Origin: Mycobacterium sp. D16Q14
GTDB taxonomy: Bacteria > Actinomycetota > Actinomycetes > Mycobacteriales > Mycobacteriaceae
Direction: 5' to 3'
Assembly: GCA_002013415.1 (NCBI GenBank)
Contig: MAEX01000006.1
Coordinates: 186,001-250,000, forward strand
Length of the DNA: 64,000 bases
Shown: positions 9,494-22,134 of the stretch, in pieces
Numbering within the stretch: position 1 is the first letter of the stretch
Layout of the letters: each line of letters begins with the position of its first letter
Program-made: the position numbers and the translations under genes
Notes under the pieces: generated by a model
The model's input: the letters and a program-made list of their open reading frames with translations, nothing else
Databases searched by the model: none
What the model was told of the DNA's origin: nothing

Positions 9494-10659
9494 GTGGCGA
9501 TCCCAAAGTAGAGATTCCCAGCGACGAGCAGCTCGCGGCCATGAGCCGCGATGAGCTGGTCAAGCTCGGTACCAACCTCGACGGCGTCGAGATCGTCTAC
9601 CGCGAACCACGCTGGCCCGTGGAGGGCACCAAGGCCGAGAAGCGCGCCGAGCGTCTGATCGCCCTGTGGTTCGCCCTCGGCGGAGTGTTTGGCCTGGCCC
9701 TGCTCGGTGTGTTCCTGTTCTGGCCCTGGGAGTACAAGCCATTCGGCGATCCGGGGAATGCCGCGTACAACCTCGCGACACCGCTGTACGGCCTGACCCT
9801 GGGCCTTTCGGTGCTCTCACTGGGTATCGGCGCGGTGCTGTACACCAAGAAGTTCGTTCCACAGGAGATCTCGATCCAGGACCGCCACGACGGGCCGGGC
9901 TCGTCCGAGGTGGACCGCAAGACCATCGTCGCGCAGCTGCAGGACACCCTGGAGACCTCGACGCTCCCCCGCCGCAAGATGGTCATCCGGGCTCTCGGGT
10001 TCGGCGTCGGCGCGATGGGCGCCGGCACCGCCGTAGCCTTCATCGGCGGCCTGATCAAGAACCCGTGGGCACCCGTGGTCCCCACCGCCAACGGCAAGCA
10101 GCCGGTGCTGCTCACCAGCGGCTGGACCCCGCGGTACAAGGGCGAAACCATCTATCTGGGCCGAGCGGTCGGCAGCAGCTCCCAAATCCTGCTGAAGGTC
10201 CGCCCCGAGGACATCGACGCTGGTGGCATGGAGACCGTGTTCCCGTGGCGCGAGTCCGATGGCGATGGCACCACCGTCGAATCGCACGAGAAGCTGTCGC
10301 ATATCTCCATGGGCGTACGCAACCCGGTGATGATCATCCGGGTGCGCCCCAGCGATATGGGCAAGGTGATCAAGCGCAAGGGACAGGAAAGCTTCAACTA
10401 CGGCGACCTGTTCGCGTACACCAAGATCTGCTCGCACCTGGGTTGCCCCACATCACTTTTCGAGCAGCAGACCTACCGCATCCTGTGCCCGTGCCACCAG
10501 TCGCAGTTTGACGCACTGCACTTCGCCAAGCCCATCTTCGGGCCGGCCGCCCGTGCGCTGGCACAGCTGCCGATCACCGTCGACAAGGACGGATACCTCG
10601 TCGCCAATGGCGACTTCGTCGAGCCCGTCGGACCCGCATTCTGGGAGCGCAAATCATGA
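9490..10659 (+). CDS. qcrA: Rieske iron-sulfur subunit of the bc1 complex
   Basis: QcrA carries the [2Fe-2S] cluster that takes the first electron from menaquinol. The 389-residue protein has the long actinobacterial N-terminus with three membrane helices (about 58-78, 96-120 and 165-190). The C-terminal Rieske domain has ligands C314, H316, C333 and H336 and a disulfide pair C319/C335 (CSHLGCP...CPCH). The start is the GTG at 9490 inside the GTGA overlap with qcrC. Its stop overlaps the qcrB ATG by 4 nt. Confidence 0.95.
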   Translation: MSGDPKVEIPSDEQLAAMSRDELVKLGTNLDGVEIVYREPRWPVEGTKAEKRAERLIALWFALGGVFGLALLGVFLFWPWEYKPFGDPGNAAYNLATPLYGLTLGLSVLSLGIGAVLYTKKFVPQEISIQDRHDGPGSSEVDRKTIVAQLQDTLETSTLPRRKMVIRALGFGVGAMGAGTAVAFIGGLIKNPWAPVVPTANGKQPVLLTSGWTPRYKGETIYLGRAVGSSSQILLKVRPEDIDAGGMETVFPWRESDGDGTTVESHEKLSHISMGVRNPVMIIRVRPSDMGKVIKRKGQESFNYGDLFAYTKICSHLGCPTSLFEQQTYRILCPCHQSQFDALHFAKPIFGPAARALAQLPITVDKDGYLVANGDFVEPVGPAFWERKS

Positions 10660-12296
10660 GCGAAACAGCCCAAAAGCCGTCCCGCCTAGGCAAGCAAGCT
10701 GAGGCGATCGACTCTCGGTATCACCTCGCCGCCGGGATGAAGCGGCAGATCAACAAGGTCTTCCCGACGCACTGGTCGTTCATGCTCGGTGAGATCGCGT
10801 TGTACAGCTTCATCATCCTGCTGCTCTCGGGTGTGTACCTGACCCTGTTCTTCGACCCGTCGATGGCCGAGGTCACCTACAACGGTGTCTACCAACCGCT
10901 GCGCGGTGTGCAGATGTCCAAGGCCTACGAGACCGCGCTGAACATCAGCTTCGAGGTTCGCGGTGGTCTCTTCGTGCGACAGATCCACCACTGGGCAGCG
11001 CTGATGTTCGCGGCCTCGATCATGGTGCACCTGGCGCGCATCTTCTTCACCGGCGCGTTTCGCCGACCCCGCGAAGCCAACTGGGTGATCGGCTCACTGC
11101 TGCTGATTCTGGCGATGTTCGAGGGCTACTTCGGTTACTCGCTGCCCGACGACCTGCTCTCCGGTATCGGTCTGCGCGCCGCGATGTCATCGATCACCTT
11201 GGGTATCCCGGTCGTCGGCACCTGGATGCACTGGGCGCTGTTCGGCGGCGACTTCCCCGGCAACATCTGGATCCCGCGCATGTACGCGCTGCACATCCTG
11301 CTGATCCCCGCGATCATCCTGGCCCTCATCGGGGTGCACCTGGCACTGGTGTGGTACCAGAAGCACACCCAGTTCCCCGGCCCGGGTGCCAAGGAATCCA
11401 ATGTGGTCGGCGTGCGCATTCTCCCGGTATTCGCACTGAAGGGCGGAGCCTTCTTCGCCTTCACCACAGCCATCCTGGCGCTGATGAGTGGCCTGCTGCA
11501 GATCAACCCGATCTGGTTGTTGGGCCCCTACAAGCCCTCACAGGTGTCGGCGGGCAGCCAGCCCGACTTCTACATGCAGTGGACGGAAGGCCTGGCGCGT
11601 CTATGGCCTGCCTGGGAGCTGTACATCTTCGGGCACACCGTGCCCGCAGTTTTCGCGGTGGCGATCATCATGGGCGTGGTCTTCGGTCTACTGACCATGT
11701 ACCCGTTCATCGAGAAGAAGCTGACCGGCGACGATGCGCATCACAACCTGCTGCAGCGTCCGCGTGATGCTCCGGTACGCACCGCCATCGGTTCGGCGGC
11801 GATCTCGTTCTACATGATCCTGACGCTGGCCGCTATGAACGACGTCATCGCGCTGAAGTTCCATATCTCGCTGAACGCGACGACGTGGATCGGCCGCATC
11901 GGCATGGTCATCTTGCCGATCGTCGTCTACTACCTCGCCTACCGGTGGGCCATCGGCCTGCAGCGCAGCGACCGCGCGGTGCTCGAACACGGCATCGAAA
12001 CCGGCATCATCAAACGACTGCCGCACGGTGAATACATCGAGCTGCACCAGCCACTGGCCGGAGTCGACGAACACGGCCACGCCATCCCGCTGGAATACCA
12101 GGGTGCCGCAGTGCCTCAGCGCATGAACAAACTCGGATCCGCCGGCGCACCCGGCACCGGCTCGTTCCTGTTCGCCGACCCCGCCGACGAACAGGCCGCA
12201 CTCGTGGAGGCCGAGCACGAAGCGCACCACAAGTCGCTGCTCGCTCTCAAGGAGTACCAGGACGGCGAGCCGTCGACGAACGGTCACGGCCACTAG
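10656..12296 (+). CDS. qcrB: Cytochrome b subunit of the bc1 complex
   Basis: QcrB (546 residues) holds both b hemes and the quinol sites of the bc1 complex. Histidines for heme ligation are in [19 protein letters not shown] (H111/H112, H125) and in the helix with H213 and H228. The PEWY-type Qo region and a long cytosolic C-terminal tail typical of mycobacteria follow. It is the target of telacebec-type inhibitors. The residue equivalent to M. tuberculosis Thr313 is T310 in QWTEGLAR, where the tuberculosis protein, as I recall it, has MWTEGLAR. It is the last gene of the operon and is followed 14 nt later by a strong hairpin terminator. Confidence 0.95.
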   Translation: MSETAQKPSRLGKQAEAIDSRYHLAAGMKRQINKVFPTHWSFMLGEIALYSFIILLLSGVYLTLFFDPSMAEVTYNGVYQPLRGVQMSKAYETALNISFEVRGGLFVRQIHHWAALMFAASIMVHLARIFFTGAFRRPREANWVIGSLLLILAMFEGYFGYSLPDDLLSGIGLRAAMSSITLGIPVVGTWMHWALFGGDFPGNIWIPRMYALHILLIPAIILALIGVHLALVWYQKHTQFPGPGAKESNVVGVRILPVFALKGGAFFAFTTAILALMSGLLQINPIWLLGPYKPSQVSAGSQPDFYMQWTEGLARLWPAWELYIFGHTVPAVFAVAIIMGVVFGLLTMYPFIEKKLTGDDAHHNLLQRPRDAPVRTAIGSAAISFYMILTLAAMNDVIALKFHISLNATTWIGRIGMVILPIVVYYLAYRWAIGLQRSDRAVLEHGIETGIIKRLPHGEYIELHQPLAGVDEHGHAIPLEYQGAAVPQRMNKLGSAGAPGTGSFLFADPADEQAALVEAEHEAHHKSLLALKEYQDGEPSTNGHGH

Positions 12297-12310
12297 AAGT
12301 CAGCTCGACG

Positions 12311-12351
12311 ATTGGGCCCCGCATACGAAAGTGTGCGGGGCCCAATGTTTT
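12311..12351 (+). terminator. Intrinsic terminator after qcrB
   Basis: ATTGGGCCCCGCATAC and GTGTGCGGGGCCCAAT pair as a 16-bp stem (one T-G wobble) around a GAAA tetraloop. A GTTTT tract follows. This is the strongest hairpin in the respiratory block. The T-tract abuts the -10 of the next gene. Confidence 0.88.
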
Positions 12352-12356
12352 ACCCT
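12351..12356 (+). promoter_or_regulatory. Candidate leaderless -10 for the PPOX-family gene
   Basis: TACCCT lies 6 nt before the ATG at 12363, placing the start site at the A of ATG. There is no Shine-Dalgarno. The element touches the T-tract of the qcrB terminator, so termination and re-initiation are packed together. Confidence 0.5.
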
Positions 12357-12362
12357 GGCTGT

Positions 12363-12800
12363 ATGCAGGAGATGACGCGCGAGCAATGGTGGGCCTTCGC
12401 CACCGAGGGCACCCGCACCGGAATGCTCGGCCTGGTCCGGGCCAACGGCGCACCCATCGTGACGCCGGTGTGGTTCCTGCTCCACGAGGGCTCCGACGGC
12501 GATGAGCTGATCTTCACGACGGGCACGGAAACCTTGAAGGGCAAGGCCATTCGGCGAGACCCACGCATCTCGCTGGCCGTCGACGACCAGCGGCCACCGT
12601 ACTCCTACGTCCAGTTCTCTGCGGAGGCGCGGCTGAGCAACGATCTCGACGAGATGCTCGAGTGGGCGACCAGGATCGGTGGACGTTACATGGGCGCCGA
12701 GCTGGCCCAGGACTTCGGCCGCCGCAACGCGGTCCCGGAAGAGTCACTCGTGCGGGCCACCATCACGAAAGTCATTGCCCGCGCTGGGATCGCGGACTAG
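12363..12800 (+). CDS. PPOX-class (split beta-barrel) flavin/F420-dependent oxidoreductase
   Basis: The 145-residue protein has the small split-barrel fold of pyridoxamine 5'-phosphate oxidase-like proteins: WWAFATEGTRTGMLGLVRANGAPIVTPVWF at the N-terminus, IFTTGTETLKGKAIRRDPRISLAVDD at the cofactor edge, and FGRRNAVPEE late. Many mycobacterial members bind F420 and some bind FMN or heme; the sequence does not decide which. The ATG at 12363 fits both the family N-terminus and the leaderless promoter. It shares a CTAG stop with the convergent membrane-protein gene. Confidence 0.8.
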   Translation: MQEMTREQWWAFATEGTRTGMLGLVRANGAPIVTPVWFLLHEGSDGDELIFTTGTETLKGKAIRRDPRISLAVDDQRPPYSYVQFSAEARLSNDLDEMLEWATRIGGRYMGAELAQDFGRRNAVPEESLVRATITKVIARAGIAD

Positions 12801-13516
12801 GACGACGACGCGCCGAGCTCACGCAGCTTCTTGAGGGTCTGCCACGGAATCGCGCCCATCGCGCAGGTAATCACTCCACCGAACACGAACGCGACGATGG
12901 CGGCGGTCTCACTGTTCACCGCCAGCAGGTAGGTACCGGTGACCACCGCCAGCAGTGCCAGACCGATCCCACCAGCGATCCCTACCGTGGCGCGCAGCCA
13001 CAGCCGGTCGGCTGCTGCCGATTTCGACGCTGCCTCGGCGGCGGCCCGGTATGCCGGCGACCCGGGACCGTTGTAGTCCTTGGGAGCATGGCTCACGGGG
13101 TCCACGAGATCGCCGAATGTCTTGAGTTTTTCGGTCGAGGCCTCCGCGGGAGGAGGACCTGACGGCACGCTGCGTGCACCGGAGGCATTGGCCGGCTTAG
13201 CTGCGGCTTTTGATGCGCCACGCCTCGTGGGCCGGGTCGCCGTCTTACGGGCGCGCAACAGCAGCGGAACGGCGCCGATGATGACGGCAAGCGACACCCC
13301 GATGACGATGTAGATCCCCCACGAGCTACCAGCGGACCCTGTCGAGTCCTCCCCCACTCCCGTCATCACGACGATGGCGCCGACCAACATCCCGACGAAC
13401 GCCAGCCAGATCACGGCGCACAACCCGATCAGCATCCGGTCGACGGACTCGGGAGAGGATCGCCGCACCGGACCGGCAAGTGCCTCCAGCGGCTTGGCCA
13501 ATCGACCCGCTGGCAT
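12797..13516 (-). CDS. Conserved membrane protein (Rv2197c-like)
   Basis: The 239-residue protein has two pairs of hydrophobic segments, about residues 28-52 and 66-88 (after a variable N-terminus beginning PAGRLAKPL) and about 172-194 and 199-220. A polar Lys/Ala/Pro-rich loop lies between the pairs. It matches the Rv2197c position and layout; function is unknown. The ATG at 13516 shares its A with the stop of mmpS3 (TGATG), so the two are coupled. Its TAG shares CTAG with the convergent PPOX gene. Confidence 0.8.
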   Translation of the reverse strand: MPAGRLAKPLEALAGPVRRSSPESVDRMLIGLCAVIWLAFVGMLVGAIVVMTGVGEDSTGSAGSSWGIYIVIGVSLAVIIGAVPLLLRARKTATRPTRRGASKAAAKPANASGARSVPSGPPPAEASTEKLKTFGDLVDPVSHAPKDYNGPGSPAYRAAAEAASKSAAADRLWLRATVGIAGGIGLALLAVVTGTYLLAVNSETAAIVAFVFGGVITCAMGAIPWQTLKKLRELGASSS

Positions 13517-14388
13517 CAGCAGGTTGCCTGGGCCGAGTTGTTGTTGTTGGAGGACAGCACCTGACCGTCGCTGGTAGTAATCGTGCAGTTGAGCTGGCTC
13601 AAGCGCAGCATGCTGCTCGCCGATACCGAACCAATCTCCGAGTTGGAGATCGGGGTGACGGTGATAGACCACGGGATGTACGCATTCGGCGCCACCCGGG
13701 TACGCCCTTGAGGGTCTATGTAGGTGATCGTGATGCGGTCGAGCGGCGCCTTGGAACCCGTCACCGCGTACGTGATCTGCCGCGGCTGGGCCGGCGTCGT
13801 GGTCGTCGGGGGCGGAGGAGGCGGCGGTGTCGTGGTGGTCGTCACCGGCGGCGGGGCCTCATGCGTCGTCACCGGTGGAGGAGGCGGTGGAGGAGGCTCG
13901 ACCGTCACCGTCTCAGTCACCGGCGGAGGAGGCGGGGGCGGTGGCTCCGTGGTCGGCGGCGGGGGCGGAGGAGGCGGCGGGGGCGTGGTGGTCGTGATGA
14001 TCTCATTCCACGGCGTCGTGCTCGGGGTCGGCGTGACCGAGGTGCTCTTGGCGGCTCCAGTCGTCTCGTCCGAGCGCCCGGCTACCAGCAGCGCGACGGA
14101 GGCGACCAGGGTGATCGCGGCGATGATCGCCGCCACCCCGACGACCCACGGCCACCGCGGCGGAGGCGGCTCGTCGCCATCGACCAGCTCGGTGTCGTAT
14201 TCGTCGTACGGCACGTACGGGCTGGTGAATTGCTCGGATTCGGGGGCCGAGTACGCCTGCGAATGAAACGCGGAAGAGTCCGCCCCGGAAGAGTCAGCAG
14301 CCGCGGCATCGCCCTTGTCCAGGTTCGGACCGTCCAGATCCGGAACTTCCCCGGGAGTCCCCGACCCTGGGTTGTCCGTCCCACTCAT
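13516..14388 (-). CDS. mmpS3: MmpS3-type membrane protein with Pro/Thr-rich periplasmic linker
   Basis: MmpS proteins are small single-span partners of MmpL lipid exporters, though MmpS3 has no adjacent mmpL. The 290 residues comprise an acidic cytosolic N-terminus, one membrane helix (about 80-103) and a long proline/threonine-rich spacer (about 115-205) with runs of 8-10 prolines. A C-terminal MmpS domain follows ([28 protein letters not shown] onward, ending in Cys290). Length and position between the Rv2197c homologue and ctaF match M. tuberculosis mmpS3. Poly-proline codon runs make the DNA strongly GGC/GGA-repetitive. Confidence 0.88.
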   Translation of the reverse strand: MSGTDNPGSGTPGEVPDLDGPNLDKGDAAAADSSGADSSAFHSQAYSAPESEQFTSPYVPYDEYDTELVDGDEPPPPRWPWVVGVAAIIAAITLVASVALLVAGRSDETTGAAKSTSVTPTPSTTPWNEIITTTTPPPPPPPPPPTTEPPPPPPPPVTETVTVEPPPPPPPPVTTHEAPPPVTTTTTPPPPPPPTTTTPAQPRQITYAVTGSKAPLDRITITYIDPQGRTRVAPNAYIPWSITVTPISNSEIGSVSASSMLRLSQLNCTITTSDGQVLSSNNNNSAQATC

Positions 14389-14626
14389 CTACACAAGTTC
14401 CTTTTCGTCACTTCCCGCTCCCCGGCGGGCTACCTGCCTGAGGCGCCATGGCAACGATAGCCAAAGCCATCCGGGGCGACGAAACCCGACGGCCGCAAAA
14501 ACCAAACTGACCACCGGATTGTTATCGAAAACGTGAGAGTGCACACGGAGATGTCACACCAGTCACGGGAGTCTCGCGGCAAAGCACGAGCACGCCCGTG
14601 GGACACGGCGCGAAAGACGCGATGAG

Positions 14627-15046
14627 CTAGTGCTTCTCCGGCCCGACGTGGTACTCGAAGACCAGCCCGGCGACGGCGCTGAGCACGAACACCGCACCGG
14701 CGGCAATCAGCCACGGCAGCCACAGCGCCACACCCACGGCGGCGGTGGCGGCGGCCAGCGCGATCATGATCGGCCACCAGCTGTGCGGGCTGTAGAAGCC
14801 CAACTCTCCAGCGCCGTCGGCGACCTCTGCGTCCTCGTAATCCTCGGGCCGGGTGTCCAGACGCCGGGCCACGAAGCGGAAGAAGGTCGAGATGATCAGC
14901 GACAGACCTGTGGTCATCACCATGGCAGTGGTTCCCGCCCACTCCACACCGCCGTTGGCGTACAGGGCGGTGAGTACCGCGTAGACCACGGTCGCGACGG
15001 CGAAGAATCCGGTGAGGATCTCGAAGAGTCGGGCTTCGATATGCAT
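14627..15046 (-). CDS. ctaF: Cytochrome c oxidase subunit IV (CtaF)
   Basis: This 139-residue protein has four membrane helices (about 8-28, 34-58, 90-108 and 113-134) and the conserved [16 protein letters not shown] segment of the actinobacterial aa3 oxidase subunit IV (Rv2199c). It sits 15 nt downstream of ctaC on the same strand, so it is co-transcribed with subunit II. The other oxidase and bc1 subunits are encoded on the opposite strand a few kilobases away. Confidence 0.92.
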   Translation of the reverse strand: MHIEARLFEILTGFFAVATVVYAVLTALYANGGVEWAGTTAMVMTTGLSLIISTFFRFVARRLDTRPEDYEDAEVADGAGELGFYSPHSWWPIMIALAAATAAVGVALWLPWLIAAGAVFVLSAVAGLVFEYHVGPEKH

Positions 15047-15061
15047 ACTGCGCTCCCTCGC

Positions 15062-16144
15062 CTAGTTCTTCGCCGCGTTGTTGTCCGCCGGCGCGAGCTC
15101 GCCGCGGCGGCCATCGAACGGTCTGGTGGTAATCGAGACCGGTGACTGCCCGATCGAAGCCAGCGCCTCGGCGTTGGACTTACCCGCCTTGCGCGCTTCC
15201 AGATAGAACTTGAAGTCATTGGGGCTGACCACGCGCAGCTCGAAGGCCATCATCGAGTGATAGGTGCCACACATCTCGACGCAGCGACCCACGAACGCGC
15301 CTTCCTTCAGGATCTTGCTGACCTGGAAGACGTTGTCGGAGTTATTGGCCTTGGGCTCGGGCATCACGTCGCGCGTGAACAGGAACGGGACCACCCGGAA
15401 CGAGTGGACGACATCGGCCGAGGCCAGCTGGAACTCGATGCTCTTGCCGCTGGGCAGCACCAGCACCGGGATCTCCGAAGAGGTTCCGACGGTCTCGATC
15501 TTGTCGAAGTTCAGGTAGGTGCGGTCCTCACGGTTCAAGCCGCGCACCGGGCCGACAATCTCCTTACCGTGCGCGTCCTTGCCCTCGGGCTTGGAGCTCA
15601 TGGCCTTCTTGCGCTCCGGATCGGCGCCCTCGTAGTTGAGGCTGCCGTCCTTGAACGCGACCTTCTGGTAGCCGAACTTCCAGTTCCACTGGAAGGCGGT
15701 CACGTCGACGACGACCTCAGGGTTCGGGTCCTTGTGCATGACCTTGTTCTGCACCACGACGGTGAAGTAGAAGAGCACCGCGATGATCAGGAAGGGCACC
15801 ACCGTCAGGATCAGCTCCAGCGGCAGGTTGTATCCGAACTGGCGCGGGAACTCGGTGTCGCCCGGCTTGTGCCGGTGGAACGCGACGGTCCAGAAGGTGA
15901 GGCCCCACACAATGACGCCGACGACCAGCGAGGCGACGACCGCCCAGGTCCACAGGGGAGCCATGTAGTCGTGGGCCTCGGGGGTGATGCCCTCGGGCCA
16001 CCCGAACCGGAGCACTTCTTGGACGCTACAACCGCTGAGCAGGAAGCTCGCCGCGCCCAACAGCACCACAGTGGCCAGCAGGGACGGCCGTGAGCCGGAC
16101 CGTGTCCGAGCCTTTTCGCCCACGTGGCTCATCGGTGACGTCAC
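15062..16144 (-). CDS. ctaC: Cytochrome c oxidase (aa3) subunit II, CuA lipoprotein
   Basis: CtaC accepts electrons from QcrC at its CuA centre. The 360-residue precursor has a lipobox LLSGC (C39) and two membrane helices (about 64-86 and 109-132). The electron-entry motif [10 protein letters not shown] is at 151-160, and the CuA ligands are H247, C288, E290, C292, H296 and M299 in [14 protein letters not shown]. The GTG at 16144 is chosen because AGGAGG lies 9 nt upstream; an ATG at 16132 is a weaker alternative. The segment after H247 reads [10 protein letters not shown] where other mycobacteria, as I recall, have a Trp and PEF. Confidence 0.94.
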   Translation of the reverse strand: MTSPMSHVGEKARTRSGSRPSLLATVVLLGAASFLLSGCSVQEVLRFGWPEGITPEAHDYMAPLWTWAVVASLVVGVIVWGLTFWTVAFHRHKPGDTEFPRQFGYNLPLELILTVVPFLIIAVLFYFTVVVQNKVMHKDPNPEVVVDVTAFQWNWKFGYQKVAFKDGSLNYEGADPERKKAMSSKPEGKDAHGKEIVGPVRGLNREDRTYLNFDKIETVGTSSEIPVLVLPSGKSIEFQLASADVVHSFRVVPFLFTRDVMPEPKANNSDNVFQVSKILKEGAFVGRCVEMCGTYHSMMAFELRVVSPNDFKFYLEARKAGKSNAEALASIGQSPVSITTRPFDGRRGELAPADNNAAKN

Positions 16145-16291
16145 GTTTTGCAGCCTCCTGTTTCGGTCCAGAATCCATCGCTGACCAGTGGCAGCAATCG
16201 AATACTACGCAGCGTAGACCACGCGGTCGCATCGGGGCAGCGACGGGGCCGGTGTCGGGACCATGGTCCCGTGATACGTCCGGCGATGTTG

Positions 16292-16297
16292 CATACT
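16292..16297 (+). promoter_or_regulatory. Candidate leaderless -10 for asnB
   Basis: CATACT, the same hexamer as before ctaE, ends 7 nt before the asnB GTG at 16305. No Shine-Dalgarno is present. Confidence 0.4.
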
Positions 16298-16304
16298 TGG
16301 CCGC

Positions 16305-19261
<2,957 letters not shown>

Positions 19262-19354
19262 TTACCTAGCGTAACTGTTCGGGTAGTTGTGTCCGATTGC
19301 TAGCCTGGATTGTTGGGGAGTGACAACCGGGGAAACGAAATTTCAGGAGAGTCA

Positions 19355-19897
19355 ATGGCTGAGCCAGGTTATTCGACGGTGCCCTACCCTGGTTTGCCGC
19401 CCATGCCGCCTCCGGTCGACTACCCCGAACGCAAGCGCAAGCTGCCCGCATGGCTCGCGCCGGCCGCCGTAGTGGCGGCGCTGGTGGTGCTGGCACTGCT
19501 GCTCGGATTTCTGACCAAGAATTCGGGGGTATCCCACCGGCCCAGTGAAGCGAAGATCGAGCAGACCATCCAGGGCTACCTGGACGCGATGGCCAAGCTC
19601 GACGTCGTGACGCTGGCACGCAACGCCGGCTGTGGCCTGTACGACGCGGTGCGCGACAAGGACACCGACGACTCGATTGTGCGCGCCAACGCTCAACAGT
19701 TTGTGACAACGTTCGGAACGGCGACGGTGAAGTCGATCGACAAGGTCGTCTACTTCTCCGAGTACCAACTCAAGGTGCTGTTCACCGCGACGAGCCAGAA
19801 GCGAAAGGATGCTCCACAGGGGCAGGCCGAGCTACTGATCAACGAGGGCAAGATCTACGTCTGCTCCGCATACATGCGCGGAGCGAACGCGTTCTGA
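19355..19897 (+). CDS. Single-pass membrane protein with DUF4878/NTF2-like extracellular domain (Rv2203-like)
   Basis: The 180-residue protein has a Pro-rich cytosolic N-terminus (YSTVPYPGLPPMPPPV), one membrane helix (about 33-54) and an extracellular domain starting EAKIEQTIQGYLDAMAKLD. That domain looks like the NTF2-like fold found in many mycobacterial Mce-associated and lipoprotein-like proteins. The role is unknown. The ATG at 19355 is chosen over an upstream TTG at 19310 because CAGGAGAG lies 4 nt before it. It ends exactly where the Fe-S carrier gene on the other strand ends. Confidence 0.75.
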   Translation: MAEPGYSTVPYPGLPPMPPPVDYPERKRKLPAWLAPAAVVAALVVLALLLGFLTKNSGVSHRPSEAKIEQTIQGYLDAMAKLDVVTLARNAGCGLYDAVRDKDTDDSIVRANAQQFVTTFGTATVKSIDKVVYFSEYQLKVLFTATSQKRKDAPQGQAELLINEGKIYVCSAYMRGANAF

Positions 19898-20266
19898 TCA
19901 GTTGAAGGAATCGCCGCAGGCGCAGGAGCCGGTGGCGTTCGGGTTGTCGATCGTGAAGCCCTGCTTCTCGATGGTGTCCACGAAGTCGATCGAGGCACCC
20001 TGGATGTACGGGGCGCTCATCCGGTCCACGGTCAGCTTCACACCGTCAAACTCGGTCACGAGGTCACCGTCGAGGGTGCGGTCATCGAAGAACAGCTGGT
20101 ACCGCAGACCCGCGCAACCGCCGGGCTGGACGGCGATGCGCAGCGACAGGTCGTCACGCCCTTCTTGGTCCAGCAGCGCCTTGGCCTTGGCGGCAGCGGC
20201 ATCGGTCAAGACGGCACCATGGGTCTCCTCGGTGGAGGTGGCGGTCGATTCGTCTTGGACAGTCAT
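19898..20266 (-). CDS. A-type iron-sulfur carrier protein (ErpA/IscA family, Rv2204c-like)
   Basis: A-type carriers deliver Fe-S clusters to client apoproteins. The 122 residues hold the three canonical cysteines C51 (PGGCAGLRY), C115 and C117 (GSCACGDSF). The start at 20266 has AGGGGAGA just upstream; an in-frame start at 20332 would add 22 non-conserved residues. Local clients could include LipA and the Rieske protein, but that is inference. The 3' end abuts the membrane-protein gene on the other strand with no spacer. Confidence 0.9.
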   Translation of the reverse strand: MTVQDESTATSTEETHGAVLTDAAAAKAKALLDQEGRDDLSLRIAVQPGGCAGLRYQLFFDDRTLDGDLVTEFDGVKLTVDRMSAPYIQGASIDFVDTIEKQGFTIDNPNATGSCACGDSFN

Positions 20267-20368
20267 GTGGGATCTCCCCTGCGTCGAAGCTCTCGGGTCG
20301 ACGTCCGTATCGGAAACGTCTAGTGACCTCAACGGTACCTCGTCTGCGACTATTCCTACATCTATGCC

Positions 20369-21430
20369 CTAGCCACGTGACCAGTCACCGGCGATCTGGG
20401 CGGCCAAGCCGGCCAGCTGACCGGCCGCGTCCTCCATGGCCAGCTGCACAGAGCCCGCGAACTGGGCGATCGATTCGGCCCGCGCGATACCCGCCTGCTC
20501 ATACTCAGCGGCCGTGAGCGCCACCTGCCCGGCCAGCACCAGTACCCGGGTGCCGGCTGCCCCGGCGCGGCTCGCCACCGCTCCGGCCACCTTGCCGTGC
20601 AAGGTTTGGTCGTCGAACTTGCCTTCGCCGGTGATCACCAGCTCGACCCGAGCGATCGCAGCATCCAGGCCGGTGTGCTCAGCGACGATCCTCGCCCCCG
20701 ACTCACGTCGCCCGCCCAGAGCCAGAAGCGCCGCCCCGATTCCGCCCGCGGCCCCTGCTCCGGCGAGATCACGCACGGAGCGGCCGGTTCCGGCCTCCAT
20801 CTCGGTGACCCACCCGGTAAGCCTTTCCTCCAGGCGTGTGACGGTCTCCTGGTCGGCTCCCTTCTGCGGGCCGAACACCGCGGCCGCGCCACGGGCGCCC
20901 AGCAGCGGATGCTCGACATCACTGGCGACCACCAATTCGGTGGTCGCCAGCCGCCGACGGGCCGCGTCGATCCCGCCAAGACCCTCGATGAGCCCCGCAC
21001 CCCCGTCGGTGCAACTGCTGCCACCGAGGCCAACCACGATCCGGGTGGCTCCACCATCGAGAGCCGCGGCGATCAGCTGCCCGACCCCGGTGCTGTGGGC
21101 ACGCCAGGCGGTGTCGGCCGACGGCACGCGCCCAAGCAGCGGCAACCCACAGGCCTGCGCGCACTCGATGTAGGCGGTCGTTCCATCGAGTAACCATCCC
21201 GCGTCGACGTCGTCGTCCAGTGGGCCGCGCACCCGCACCGCGTATCGGTGCGCCGACGGCAGCTGCGCCGCCAGCACCTCGACGAAGCCAGGGCCCCCGT
21301 CCGATTGCGGGCTGAGGATGAGAATGTCGTCGGGGCGAGCCCGCTTCCAACCGTCCGCGATGGCGCTCGCCGCCTCGGTGGCGGTGAGCGTGTCGCCGAA
21401 GCTGTCGGGCGCCACCAGAATCTGACTCAT
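20369..21430 (-). CDS. Glycerate kinase (GckA/GlxK type I family, Rv2205c-like)
   Basis: This family phosphorylates D-glycerate to 2- or 3-phosphoglycerate. The 353 residues start [25 protein letters not shown], a family signature, and include [31 protein letters not shown] and [15 protein letters not shown]. The open frame continues upstream to 21886, but the family N-terminus and a TATCCT -10 six nt upstream fix the ATG at 21430. Only 22 nt separate it from the divergent DUF3043 gene. Confidence 0.9.
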   Translation of the reverse strand: MSQILVAPDSFGDTLTATEAASAIADGWKRARPDDILILSPQSDGGPGFVEVLAAQLPSAHRYAVRVRGPLDDDVDAGWLLDGTTAYIECAQACGLPLLGRVPSADTAWRAHSTGVGQLIAAALDGGATRIVVGLGGSSCTDGGAGLIEGLGGIDAARRRLATTELVVASDVEHPLLGARGAAAVFGPQKGADQETVTRLEERLTGWVTEMEAGTGRSVRDLAGAGAAGGIGAALLALGGRRESGARIVAEHTGLDAAIARVELVITGEGKFDDQTLHGKVAGAVASRAGAAGTRVLVLAGQVALTAAEYEQAGIARAESIAQFAGSVQLAMEDAAGQLAGLAAQIAGDWSRG

Positions 21431-21436
21431 TCGCGC

Positions 21437-21446
21437 AGGATAATCT
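21437..21446. promoter_or_regulatory. Overlapping divergent leaderless -10 elements
   Basis: The 10 bases AGGATAATCT read TATCCT on the minus strand (21442-21437), 6 nt from the glycerate kinase ATG, and TAATCT on the plus strand (21441-21446), 6 nt from the DUF3043 gene GTG. Both hexamers share the central TA. Each predicted start site is the first base of its start codon. Confidence 0.6.
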
Positions 21447-21452
21447 GGGCGT

Positions 21453-22127
21453 GTGAATCTGCTCGGCCGAAAGAAATCCACCTCCGAAAACGGCACCGTT
21501 AACGCTGTCAGCGCGTCCTCTTCGCCGTCCGATGAGACGGACGTCACATCACCGGCGCAGGCCGGAAAGGGCCGCCCCACCCCGAAGCGGGACGCCGGCA
21601 AGCGTCGTGGACCTGTCGCTCCGGCCCCGTTGACCAGCGCCGAGGCCCGGCAGCGTCGTAAGTCCCTGCGCGGGCCGAAACTGTCGCGCGCGGAGCGCAA
21701 GGCCGAGAACGCCGAGCGGCGCTCCCGGATGGCCGACAGTCGCGAAAAGATGATGGCCGGAGACGAGGCATACCTGCTGCCCCGGGACAAGGGTCCGGTG
21801 CGCGCGTTCGCTCGCGACATCGTCGATTCGCGGCGCAATGTGCTGGGGCTGTTCATGCCCCTGGCGCTGTTCCTGATCTTCTCCATGTTCGCGGTGCCGT
21901 CCGTCCAGGTTCAGATGTGGATGACCCCGGCGATGCTGGTTCTCATGATCGTCATGATCGTCGACGGCGTCTTCGTCGGCAGACTCGTGAACAAACGTGT
22001 ATCCGAACGTTTCCCGACCAGCGACGAGGGTGGCTTCAAACTCGGCTGGTATGCGGCGAGCCGTGCATCACAGCTGCGCAAGATGCGAGCACCACGTCCC
22101 CGGGTGAACCGCGGCGAGCCGGTCTAG
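21453..22127 (+). CDS. DUF3043 membrane protein (Rv2206-like)
   Basis: The 224-residue protein has a long basic, Lys/Arg/Ala-rich cytosolic N-terminus (about 1-125), then two close membrane helices (about 128-148 and 151-172). A conserved C-terminus with [29 protein letters not shown] follows, typical of DUF3043. Function is unknown. The GTG at 21453 is supported by the leaderless geometry. cobU follows after 7 nt. Confidence 0.85.
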   Translation: MNLLGRKKSTSENGTVNAVSASSSPSDETDVTSPAQAGKGRPTPKRDAGKRRGPVAPAPLTSAEARQRRKSLRGPKLSRAERKAENAERRSRMADSREKMMAGDEAYLLPRDKGPVRAFARDIVDSRRNVLGLFMPLALFLIFSMFAVPSVQVQMWMTPAMLVLMIVMIVDGVFVGRLVNKRVSERFPTSDEGGFKLGWYAASRASQLRKMRAPRPRVNRGEPV

Positions 22128-22134
22128 CCTCACA

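Noticed and set aside
13790..13990. GGC/GGA-rich repetitive tract that might be a repeat element
   Set aside because: It is fully explained by poly-proline and threonine codons of the mmpS3 linker and has no fixed repeat period.
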